Shown: positions 1 through 6,288, counted from the first letter of the stretch. The stretch is 6,310 nucleotides of DNA from Candidatus Zixiibacteriota bacterium (GCA_023132995.1 JAGLXI010000106.1:1-6310), one strand, 5' to 3'. Numbers and translations are program-made. The notes: generated by a model from the sequence alone, not told the origin.

Positions 1-2275
1 TGGTGAGATCCTGTTTGACGGTACCACGGTGACCATTGACAAGTGCAACTGTGTTATCACGGCCGAGACCCAGTTTGTTGACTGCCCCGACCCCTGCGCC
101 GGGGTGTCCATCGTTGGCACTTCCGTTGTCCCCGGTACGGTGATAATTGCCAACGATCCCGTGGTAATGGATCCGATCCCGGACGACATGATCGACTGGG
201 GTACCCCCTTTACTTACCAGACGGTTGTGACCGATGATGACCTCAATTCGATTCCAGGTTGTGAGGTCCATACCTATTCGGTAGTCTCCGATCCTGCGAC
301 CACCATTGGCATTACGGCTGGTGGTTACATCAGTTGGACCACTCTGCCGGCTGACATGGTGACGGCCTGTGAGTACGAGGTTACCGTTGAGGTTGAGGAT
401 CTCTACCACGCTGTTTCTACACAGGTCTTCATGATTTATCTGTGGAACGACGCCCCGGTGATTACCTGCCCGCCCGAGGTCAACAACAACATCTGGGGTT
501 ACGAGGCCAGCGGTTCGGTTTCAGCCATAGACGACGATAATGGTCCTGTTTCGCTGTTCTACTCAGTGTCGCCCGGTTGCCTTCTTCCAGGAACAGTCAA
601 TATCAATTCCAGCAATGGTGACTGGACCTGGCAGACCTTAGAGGAGGCGCAGTATTTAGGAGTCTTTGAACTGTGCATTACGGTTACCGACGGTGCCGCC
701 ATTGGTTGCGATCCAGATTCCACCAACCCGTCCAACAGCGACGAGTGTTGTGTGCTGATCAACATAATTTCGACCGGTGACGCTACGATTGATCCGGAGT
801 ATGAAGGTGGTCGGTGGCCTGCTGCTCTTCAGGGTCAGCCTATCTGGGTGGACTTCAACATGACCAACAGCAATCTTTGGTTTGGCGGTTATGATTTCCT
901 CATCCAGTATGATCCTACCGCGCTGATTCTCCTTGACGCGGAAAAGGGTCAGTGGCTGACCGACTGCTATTGGGAGTACTTTACCTACCGGCACGGTGCC
1001 GCTGGTAATTGCGGTCCCAACGCCTGCCCCACCGGTATCGTCCGCGTGGTGGCCATAGCCGAGACCAACGACGGCGCCACGCCTCCCGGCCTGTGCTTCA
1101 CAGGCCCGCCTCTTGGCACCTGGGAGATGTTCCAGTTGGAGTTCCTGGTCACCAACGACCATACCTTTGAGTGCACCCGGGTGCCGATCAATTGGATCTG
1201 GTATGACTGCGGTGACAACGGCATGTCCTCGGTGACCGGTGACACGCTGTTTATCTCGCGCTATGTCTACGACTCTTACGGCAACAAGATCGCTGACGCC
1301 GATCCCTTGAGCTTGACCGGAGAGTATGGTCTGGGTGTGTTCGAGGATTATCCGACAAACACGATACCAAAGGTGAGTTGGCCGACCATCTACGGAGCTC
1401 TGTTGGAGTGTGACGTCGGCGGCGCCGGCAAGCCCTTCCCGCTACGCCTGCTCGACTTCCATCACGGCGGTCTTGACATTATCTGCGTGGAGGATATCGA
1501 CGATCGCGGTGATATCAACATGAACGGCCTGGCCAACGAAATCGCCGACGCCGTTCTGTTCACCAACTACTTCATCGATGGTATCGGTGTTTTTGATGTC
1601 GGAGCCAACGCGCCCGCCGGTCAGGTGGCCGCCACCGACGTCAACGCTGACGGTATTACCCTTTCGGTGGCCGACCTGGTCTACCTGATCAGGGTCATCG
1701 TCGGCGATGCCGCTCCTTACGTGAAGGCGGCTCCGGTGAACGTCTCCTACGCCCATTCCGAGAGCGGAATCATGTCGGTCAATGGCGCTCAAATCGGCGC
1801 CGCCTTTATGGTTGCCGAAGGCAACGTCATGCCCGACCTGAAAGCCGACGCCATGAAGATGAAGTACAACTTCGACGGCGCCAACACGCGCATTCTGGTC
1901 TTCTCCATCGAGGGGAACAGCTTCACAGGTGATTTCCTCGATGTCAAGGCCAACATTCTCTCCATCGAAATGGCTACAGCCGAAGGCTATCCGGTCAAGG
2001 AAAGCCTCAGGCCTAACAACTTCGCTCTCAACCAGAACTACCCCAACCCGTTCAACCCGACCACCACCATCAGCTTCACCCTGCCCACCGCCAGCGACTA
2101 CATGCTGACCATCTACAACGTCTCCGGTCAGACAGTGGCTGAGCTCAACGGCAGTGAACAAGCCGGTGAGGTCGTTCTCGAATGGGATGCCGGTAACCTG
2201 GCCAGCGGTATCTACTTCTACAAACTGCAGGCTGGTAACTTTACCGACACCAAGAAGATGGTCCTGCTAAAGTAA
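1..2275 (+). CDS. Secreted modular protein with cohesin-like, dockerin-like and C-terminal type IX-type sorting domains (5' partial)
   Basis: The frame is open from position 2 to a TAA at 2273-2275, so the gene starts outside the window; the GTG at 29 is an internal codon, not a supported start. Residues are numbered from that GTG (748 aa). Residues about 40-250 look like two Ig/cadherin-type beta modules, with a NDAPVITCP linker at 140-148. Residues about 251-440 resemble a cohesin-type beta sandwich (GGYDFLIQYDPTALILLDA at 286-304). Residues about 491-560 hold two dockerin-like calcium loops (GDINMNG at 494-500, DVNADG at 537-542), each followed by a helix-like segment. A further beta domain (about 590-645) leads to the C-terminal FlgD/T9SS type A-like sorting domain, with NYPNPFNP at 670-677 and an end in KKMVLLK. 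All 20 Cys lie before residue 487, which fits an extracellular disulfide-bonded fold. By family knowledge such proteins are exported and anchored or released by a type IX-like system. The ligand is unknown and no catalytic motif is recognised. Confidence 0.85.
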   Translation, partial: GEILFDGTTVTIDKCNCVITAETQFVDCPDPCAGVSIVGTSVVPGTVIIANDPVVMDPIPDDMIDWGTPFTYQTVVTDDDLNSIPGCEVHTYSVVSDPATTIGITAGGYISWTTLPADMVTACEYEVTVEVEDLYHAVSTQVFMIYLWNDAPVITCPPEVNNNIWGYEASGSVSAIDDDNGPVSLFYSVSPGCLLPGTVNINSSNGDWTWQTLEEAQYLGVFELCITVTDGAAIGCDPDSTNPSNSDECCVLINIISTGDATIDPEYEGGRWPAALQGQPIWVDFNMTNSNLWFGGYDFLIQYDPTALILLDAEKGQWLTDCYWEYFTYRHGAAGNCGPNACPTGIVRVVAIAETNDGATPPGLCFTGPPLGTWEMFQLEFLVTNDHTFECTRVPINWIWYDCGDNGMSSVTGDTLFISRYVYDSYGNKIADADPLSLTGEYGLGVFEDYPTNTIPKVSWPTIYGALLECDVGGAGKPFPLRLLDFHHGGLDIICVEDIDDRGDINMNGLANEIADAVLFTNYFIDGIGVFDVGANAPAGQVAATDVNADGITLSVADLVYLIRVIVGDAAPYVKAAPVNVSYAHSESGIMSVNGAQIGAAFMVAEGNVMPDLKADAMKMKYNFDGANTRILVFSIEGNSFTGDFLDVKANILSIEMATAEGYPVKESLRPNNFALNQNYPNPFNPTTTISFTLPTASDYMLTIYNVSGQTVAELNGSEQAGEVVLEWDAGNLASGIYFYKLQAGNFTDTKKMVLLK

Positions 2276-2304
2276 GCTCCCGCTTACCTTAGCTTGGCAA
2301 CTTC

Positions 2305-2334
2305 AGAAAGCCCCGCCCCGGCGGGGCTTTCTTT
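2305..2334 (+). terminator. Intrinsic terminator between convergent genes, possibly bidirectional
   Basis: A perfect 12-bp inverted repeat (arms 2305-2316 and 2321-2332, core GCCCCGC/GCGGGGC, loop CCCG) starts 29 nt after the stop of the secreted-protein gene. T-rich sequence follows it on the + strand. The A/T-rich ends of the stem are symmetrical, so it could also stop transcripts arriving from the convergent glycosyltransferase gene, although the T tract on that side is short. A much smaller hairpin (CCAAC-GAA-GTTGG, 2345-2357) lies between it and the glycosyltransferase stop codon. Confidence 0.85.
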
Positions 2335-2362
2335 ATTGGTGAAACCAACGAAGTTGGGGGGG

Positions 2363-3415
2363 TTAGGAAAGAAGCGACCGATAAGCGGAAATCAGATTCT
2401 CAAAGTATCGTGACCAGGAGAACATGCCGGCTCGTTTCAGGCCCGCTTCGACAAGGCTTGACCTCCAAACGGAATCGTGAAGAAGGCGCTGGAGGGCGGC
2501 TCGGCTCTGGTCAGGATCCGCAGGATCGACTTTGATGGCGGCCTCGCCTGCAACCTCGGCGCAGGCGGAGCAATTGGAGGTTATCACTGGTGACTTGTGG
2601 GCCATGGCTTCCAGGATGGGCAGTCCGAAACCCTCCTCGAGAGATGGAAGCAGAGTGGCGGTTGCGCCGAAGTACAGCCCGGCAAGTTCTGCCGGTGGAA
2701 CTCGGCTGAAAAGGTGCCGCCGGTCGTGGGGAAAGCGGTCCAGGAGCCCCTTGATATTCTCCTCGTAGCCGAAACCCGGCTCGCCGACCAGGACAAGATC
2801 GAGTTGGCTGAGAGGGGCTACCGCTGCGAAAACGTGACCCAGGTTCTTTCGATTTTCCAGACGCCCGACGAACAGCACATAAGGGCGATCCGGCGTGCGA
2901 GCGACCTTCGATTTCTCCGAGGTCAGGTCGTTGTATTGGGGAATACGTACTCCGAGCGGAACGGTTCTGCAGCGATCAGTCTCCACCAGTTCCAAGGCCA
3001 GCAGGCTCTCTCGGGTGCATTCGCTGTCGGTAATGACGAGGTCTGCCCTGGCTATCTCGCGACGCATCCGCCGACCGACCTTGCGTTGGAAAGCAGCACT
3101 CTGGTAGTTGTTGGGAACCAGGCTCCACACATCGTGAACAGTATACACGAGATTCCTGCCTTTCAAGCGTGGCCGGCGATGGCACAGGGCATGAACGACG
3201 TCATACTCCTTTGCCGGCGCCAGGGGCAACAGGGGCATGCGGATCAGGGGTACTCCAAACAGATCGACCCTTCCCGACTTGCCTCTTCGGTAGTAAGCGC
3301 AGGCTTCGACCTCCCTGTGTGCCGACGCCTGATGGATAGTGTTGAGACAGGTTTGAGCAATACCTCCGTATGGTGACTGGAGATATGACGTTACGTCAAA
3401 AGCGACCCGAATCAT
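2363..3415 (-). CDS. GT4-family glycosyltransferase (GT-B fold, group 1)
   Basis: This 350-aa protein should transfer a sugar from a nucleotide-sugar donor to a glycan or other acceptor in the cytoplasm or at the inner membrane face. The N-terminal half has the acceptor-side Rossmann features: MIRVAFDVTSYL, then the Gly-rich YGGIAQ loop at residues 16-21, and VHDVWSL at 93-99. The C-terminal half has the donor-side signature: YVLFVGRLENRKN (179-191), and LLPSLEEGFGLPILEAMA (255-272), in which E261 and E269 form the EX7E motif, followed by SACAEVAGEAAIKVDP. Length is normal for the family. The ATG is well placed because an in-frame TGA lies only five codons upstream, although the ribosome-binding site (GGGCGAG) is weak and distant. 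It is the last gene of the operon, 35 nt after the response regulator. The upstream mutase makes a mannosyl or glucosyl donor plausible, but donor and acceptor cannot be read from sequence. No signal peptide or membrane helix is evident. Confidence 0.92.
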   Translation of the reverse strand: MIRVAFDVTSYLQSPYGGIAQTCLNTIHQASAHREVEACAYYRRGKSGRVDLFGVPLIRMPLLPLAPAKEYDVVHALCHRRPRLKGRNLVYTVHDVWSLVPNNYQSAAFQRKVGRRMRREIARADLVITDSECTRESLLALELVETDRCRTVPLGVRIPQYNDLTSEKSKVARTPDRPYVLFVGRLENRKNLGHVFAAVAPLSQLDLVLVGEPGFGYEENIKGLLDRFPHDRRHLFSRVPPAELAGLYFGATATLLPSLEEGFGLPILEAMAHKSPVITSNCSACAEVAGEAAIKVDPADPDQSRAALQRLLHDSVWRSSLVEAGLKRAGMFSWSRYFENLISAYRSLLS

Positions 3416-3450
3416 CGAAGCTGTTCACTCGCCCTGCACAAGGTGTACAT

Positions 3451-4215
3451 TCACTCGATCCGGTCAGCCGGAGCCGGGGCCAGTTCACTCAGCAGCTCAA
3501 CAACATTTTCCGCCTTCAGCGGCTTGTGCAGGAAGCCGTCGGCGGCGAACGAATCGGGACCGCCCCCGGTATCGTCCGGTGACGAGAAGGCTGCAACCAG
3601 AACCACGGGCATTCCCGGGCGTTTTTCCTTGATGGCGTGGAGCAGCGAAACGCCATTCATTCCGGGCAACTTGATGCCCGCGATGACGGCGTCTATCCTG
3701 CCTTCGTCAAGTTCACCGAGGGCTTCCTGAGCGCTGGAGACGGAAAGCGGAATATAGTTGTTGGCTGTCAGCATGTCGGCCAGGGCCTCGCGCGAGTTGT
3801 CATTGTCATCGACAACCATTACATACCGGATCGGGCTGTCCACTGATTCGCGTCTGCCGACCAGGGTCTGTTCGATAAGCTTCTCCAAGCGGGAAATCCG
3901 AAAAGGTTTGGCGAGGAACCCGTCCGGCGAGGCTTCCCCCATAACTTCCGGGACAGTGAAACCAGTGATAAACAGAACGGGCAGCCGGGGGTAGTATCGG
4001 CGGACTTTCTTGAGCAGGTCTATGCCGTCCATCACGGGCATCTTGATGTCGGAGATCATCAGGTCGAATTTCTCCTGTCGGAGCATTTGGAGGGCCTGCA
4101 TGCCATCCTTAGCACCCAGCGCCTTGTAGCCTATCGTAGTAAGTGTGTCCGCCAACAGTTCAAGCAGATTGGCGTCATCGTCAACCACGAGTATCCTGGC
4201 TCGGTGTTTCTCCAC
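3451..4215 (-). CDS. Tandem-receiver response regulator without output domain; second receiver is a pseudo-receiver
   Basis: This 254-aa protein is two CheY-like receiver domains joined by a short linker. Receiver 1 (about residues 7-120) is complete: acidic pocket D12/D13, phospho-acceptor D56 in LMISDIKMPVMDG, switch T84 in LFITGF and K103 in LAKPF. Receiver 2 (about 130-245) keeps D136/D137 and K231 (LHKPL). However, G180 (AVIAGIKLPGMNG) replaces the phospho-Asp and A208 (VLVAAF) replaces the switch Thr/Ser. The loop between that position and the Lys is also longer (DDTGGGPDSF). No DNA-binding, GGDEF, HD or kinase domain follows, so output is probably by protein-protein contact. No histidine kinase lies in the window. 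The start is a GTG 3 nt after the mutase stop, with AGGT about 8 nt upstream, and the first beta strand (ARILVVDDD) begins right after it. The tight spacing indicates co-transcription and probably translational coupling with the mutase. The domain calls are certain; the regulated target is unknown. Confidence 0.93.
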   Translation of the reverse strand: MEKHRARILVVDDDANLLELLADTLTTIGYKALGAKDGMQALQMLRQEKFDLMISDIKMPVMDGIDLLKKVRRYYPRLPVLFITGFTVPEVMGEASPDGFLAKPFRISRLEKLIEQTLVGRRESVDSPIRYVMVVDDNDNSREALADMLTANNYIPLSVSSAQEALGELDEGRIDAVIAGIKLPGMNGVSLLHAIKEKRPGMPVVLVAAFSSPDDTGGGPDSFAADGFLHKPLKAENVVELLSELAPAPADRIE

Positions 4216-4218
4216 GCG

Positions 4219-5562
4219 TTATGACCTGATGATTTCCAGGAGCTGTTTCGTTTTCGCCTCAAGGACGGTCTTGTCCGCCGCCTCCAGATTTAACCTGAGA
4301 AGCGGCTCGGTGTTGGAAGGCCGCACGTTGAACCAGAAGTCGTCATACTTGACCGTCAGCCCGTCACTATGGTCCTGTCCTCCATCCTTAAAAAGCCCGC
4401 TGATCTGCTCGATTTTGTCCGATATGGAATCAACGCGGCTATTGATCTCGCCCGACCGGAAATAGGGGTCTATCTCCGCAACCATCTCATGCAGTGGCCG
4501 ATTCTCCCCGGAAATGAGTTCGAGACATACGAGGAAAGCAATCAACCCGGAATCGGCGAACCAGTTGTCGCGGAAGTAGAAGTGCCCGGAATGCTCGCCG
4601 CCGAAGATAGCGTTGTGTTTCTTCATCAGGGGCTTGATAAAGGCATGCCCTACCACCGTGCGGATCGCAGTTCCTCCCATCCGCTCCACGAGTTTCGGCA
4701 CGGCTTGGGAGCAGATGAGGTTGTATAGGACAGTCTCTCCGGGATGTTTCGACAGCAGCGACTTGGCAACCAGGGCCGTGACCATGTCCCCGCCGATTTG
4801 GCGACCCTGCTTGTCCACGAGAAACATGCGGTCGGCATCGCCGTCGAAAGCGACGCCGAAATCGGCGTCGGTCTCCCGCACCTTGCTCTGCAGATCGCGG
4901 AGATTCTCGATTTCGATTGGAGATGCCGGGTGGTTGGGAAAGGTACCGTCGAGATCGAAATAGAGCCTGACGACATCCAGCGGCAGCTTATCGAGCACGG
5001 GCGGCAGGGTCGCCCCGGCCATGCCGTTGCCGGCATCAATGACCACTTTGAATGGCTTTATGGATGCAGGATTGATGAACGAGAGACAGTGGGCGGCATA
5101 ATCCCTGTTGATATCCTTACGGATTATCATGCCCGGTGAGGGCGACTTTGGCATCTCGTCCATCTCCCGGATCACTTCCAGAATACGCTGCAGCCCGTCC
5201 TGGCTGGAAAGCGGCTGGGCGTCCTCCCGGCATATCTTGAAGCCATTGTACTCTTTTGGGTTGTGGCTGGCGGTGATCATGACCCCGGCATCCCAGCCGA
5301 AATTGCCGACCGCAAAATAGAGCCCGTCAGTCGATATCAGACCGAGGTCGATCACATCAACGCCTCTGTCGTTAATCCCGCCGGCGAGCGCGTCGAACAT
5401 CTCGTCGGAAGTCGTCCGCATATCCCGGCCGACAGCTATGACCGCAGGTTTCAGAAGGTCCGCAAGAACATAGCCGATGCGGTGGGCGACGGCGGCATCA
5501 AGTTCATCGGGAACAATGCCTCGAATGTCGTAGGCTTTGAAGATCGACGGGTTGACATACAT
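4219..5562 (-). CDS. manB: Phosphomannomutase/phosphoglucomutase (ManB/AlgC type, alpha-D-phosphohexomutase)
   Basis: The enzyme interconverts hexose-6-phosphate and hexose-1-phosphate (mannose and/or glucose) through a phosphoserine and a bisphosphate intermediate, supplying precursors for GDP-mannose or UDP/ADP-glucose in the cytoplasm. With the ATG at 5562 it has 447 aa, close to the AlgC family length. All four signature loops are intact: TASHNP at residues 97-102 with catalytic S99, metal-binding DGDADR at 240-245, sugar-selecting GEHSGH at 322-327, and phosphate-binding RPSNTEP at 414-420. The N terminus (NPSIFKAYDIRG) is typical. I chose ATG 5562 because family homology begins there. 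In-frame TTG codons at 5586 (preceded by GGAGGT with a 7-nt gap) and 5613 are alternatives that would add 8 or 17 residues. It is the first gene of a three-gene operon with the tandem-receiver regulator and the GT4 transferase. Mannose versus glucose preference cannot be decided from these motifs. Confidence 0.95.
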   Translation of the reverse strand: MYVNPSIFKAYDIRGIVPDELDAAVAHRIGYVLADLLKPAVIAVGRDMRTTSDEMFDALAGGINDRGVDVIDLGLISTDGLYFAVGNFGWDAGVMITASHNPKEYNGFKICREDAQPLSSQDGLQRILEVIREMDEMPKSPSPGMIIRKDINRDYAAHCLSFINPASIKPFKVVIDAGNGMAGATLPPVLDKLPLDVVRLYFDLDGTFPNHPASPIEIENLRDLQSKVRETDADFGVAFDGDADRMFLVDKQGRQIGGDMVTALVAKSLLSKHPGETVLYNLICSQAVPKLVERMGGTAIRTVVGHAFIKPLMKKHNAIFGGEHSGHFYFRDNWFADSGLIAFLVCLELISGENRPLHEMVAEIDPYFRSGEINSRVDSISDKIEQISGLFKDGGQDHSDGLTVKYDDFWFNVRPSNTEPLLRLNLEAADKTVLEAKTKQLLEIIRS

Positions 5563-5584
5563 ACTATACCCTAACAAGTGACTC

Positions 5585-5613
5585 AAGATAGATACCTCCA
5601 CAACCAGCGTCAA
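5585..5613 (-). promoter_or_regulatory. Candidate sigma70-type promoter of the mutase operon
   Basis: On the minus strand TTGACG (5613-5608) and TATCTT (5590-5585) are separated by exactly 17 nt, a good housekeeping-type arrangement. Transcription would start near 5578 and give a leader of roughly 16 nt before the ATG at 5562. The same stretch contains a strong Shine-Dalgarno-like GGAGGT (5599-5594) ahead of an in-frame TTG at 5586. The promoter reading and the TTG-start reading exclude each other for one transcript. The promoter rules of this phylum are not known to me, so this rests on the E. coli-style consensus only. Confidence 0.45.
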
Positions 5614-5691
5614 TTGTTTTTTCTGAGCGATCGACCGGCGCCGTCTGCTGATCTCCTGTTCTTAGAATCGACCGTCGCACAGCAGAGCTAA

Positions 5692-5720
5692 ACTTCCGGA
5701 AGTCTTTGAACCTGTTCAAA
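5692..5720. repeat. Two adjacent perfect palindromes, operator-like
   Basis: ACTTCCGGAAGT (5692-5703) is a 12-nt perfect palindrome. One base later, TTTGAAC-CT-GTTCAAA (5705-5720) is a perfect 7-bp inverted repeat with a 2-nt centre. Symmetry of this size suits binding by a dimeric helix-turn-helix regulator. The pair lies about 80 nt upstream of the candidate -35 element of the mutase operon and about 240 nt upstream of the candidate tRNA promoter. No regulator is assigned. Confidence 0.4.
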
Positions 5721-5798
5721 TTGTCCTCGGGGCCGCTCGCTAAGACGGTGTCGGAGAAAGTTCGCACACCCCCTTCACGCTGGTCAGATCATCATAGT

Positions 5799-5837
5799 CG
5801 GGATCCCGCCGGTGGTATTCTGCTGGTGGGCAGAATA
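5799..5837. repeat. Palindrome plus perfect 8-bp stem-loop
   Basis: CGGGATCCCG (5799-5808) is a 10-nt palindrome. It is followed by TATTCTGC (5816-5823), a 6-nt loop TGGTGG, and the exact complement GCAGAATA (5830-5837). The second structure is not followed by a T tract on the plus strand, and on the minus strand the next bases are a mix of purines and pyrimidines, so it is not a standard terminator. Its role is unknown. Confidence 0.4.
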
Positions 5838-5929
5838 ACAATGAATCACGCAGACAGGATGCAGTTCTTCGCGCCTGACTGTGTCTGTCGACTCAGTTTT
5901 CGAGTGTAGAAAGAGCGATGATATTGCCA

Positions 5930-5950
5930 TCGGCTGTCCGTGGCAGCCGA
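5930..5950. repeat. 7-bp inverted repeat next to the candidate tRNA promoter
   Basis: TCGGCTG (5930-5936) and CAGCCGA (5944-5950) are exact complements around a 7-nt loop. The repeat ends 7 nt before the candidate -35 element of the tRNA transcription unit. It could be an operator, an upstream binding site or a fortuitous hairpin. Confidence 0.35.
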
Positions 5951-5957
5951 ATTCCGC

Positions 5958-5985
5958 TTGCGTTTTGTGCCGCTTTGATTATACT
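5958..5985 (+). promoter_or_regulatory. Candidate promoter for the tRNA transcription unit
   Basis: TATACT (5980-5985) matches the -10 consensus at five of six bases. It is preceded by TTGCGT (5958-5963) at 16-nt spacing, a weak -35. Transcription would start near 5992, giving a leader of about 100 nt before tRNA-Val that contains a boxA-like element. A consensus-like TTGACA at 6071-6076 has no usable -10 before the tRNA and is better read as part of boxA. Confidence 0.4.
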
Positions 5986-6064
5986 GTCAGGGCTAAGTTG
6001 GCGATCTGGTCTGGAACGTGGACCTGAATTCTTGTGCGTTTATCGGAGGGTCGCTTGGCTTGGC

Positions 6065-6076
6065 TGTTCTTTGACA
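6065..6076 (+). promoter_or_regulatory. boxA-like antitermination element in the tRNA leader
   Basis: TGTTCTTTGACA matches the boxA sequence TGCTCTTTAACA of E. coli rRNA leaders at 10 of 12 positions. In stable-RNA operons boxA RNA binds NusB/S10 (NusE) and protects untranslated transcripts from Rho. It sits 19 nt before the mature 5' end of tRNA-Val and about 75 nt after the candidate start site, a leader-like position. Confidence 0.45.
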
Positions 6077-6095
6077 GAGATGATCGGCGTTAGAC

Positions 6096-6169
6096 GGGCG
6101 GTTAGCTCAGCTGGTTAGAGCACCTGCCTTACACGCAGGGGGTCACTGGTTCGAATCCAGTATCGCCCA
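6096..6169 (+). tRNA. trnV: tRNA-Val (anticodon UAC)
   Basis: The complete cloverleaf can be folded by eye. The acceptor stem GGGCGGT (6096-6102) pairs with ATCGCCC (6162-6168), with one G-U. The D stem is GCTC/GAGC with a 9-nt loop containing GG. The anticodon stem is CCTGC/GCAGG (6123-6127, 6135-6139) around loop CTTACAC, which gives anticodon TAC at 6130-6132. The variable region is 5 nt. The T stem is ACTGG/CCAGT around TTCGAAT, and the discriminator is A6169. The next bases are TTC, so the 3' CCA is not encoded and must be added by the CCA-adding enzyme. UAC reads GUA and other Val codons. Confidence 0.97.
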
Positions 6170-6288
6170 TTCTGATGGCGGCTGGATAGAGACCGACCGG
6201 TTGAGCGACGGCGATCGTGCTTTGGCTGGGTGCGGTCTGGTACTTTATGGAACGCCGCTCAGTTGCCGATACAGATAGTCTTAGAGTC

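Larger units (their letters stand above)
5614..5957. other. Intergenic region without a convincing gene
   Basis: This stretch lies between the divergent mutase operon and the tRNA genes. Short open frames exist on both strands (for example 5564-5767 minus and 5706-5909 plus). Their translations show no family motif, and the plus frame lacks a good ribosome-binding site. What stands out instead is a set of perfect inverted repeats, listed separately. No rho-independent terminator with a T tract was found. A structured leader, operators or an unannotated small RNA are possible, but nothing identifies one. Confidence 0.6.

Noticed and set aside
1442..2161. Long minus-strand open frame (239 codons) opposite the dockerin and sorting tail
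   Set aside because: It is antisense to a clearly coding frame with recognisable domains; long antisense frames are expected in GC-rich third-position sequence.
2597..3376. Long plus-strand open frame (259 codons) opposite the glycosyltransferase
   Set aside because: The minus-strand frame carries the complete GT4 signature; the plus translation has no family motif.
5564..5767. Minus-strand 67-codon open frame upstream of the mutase
   Set aside because: It ends inside the mutase start region and covers the operon's candidate promoter; the translation is not recognisable. A leader peptide cannot be fully excluded but nothing supports it.
5706..5909. Plus-strand 67-codon open frame in the intergenic region
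   Set aside because: It starts within the second palindrome, has no good ribosome-binding site, and its translation shows no recognisable domain or composition bias of a real protein.
6071..6076. TTGACA as the -35 element of the tRNA gene
   Set aside because: A -10 at normal spacing would fall at about 6094-6099, inside the mature tRNA, so it cannot drive it; the bases fit a boxA-like element better.
5918..6118. Plus-strand 66-codon open frame with a hydrophobic stretch
   Set aside because: It runs into the tRNA-Val gene and covers the candidate promoter and boxA-like site; no ribosome-binding site and no family motif.
6190..6238. AGACCG and CGGTCT as a hairpin between the two tRNAs
   Set aside because: The arms are only 6 bp with a 37-nt loop and no T tract; likely chance.
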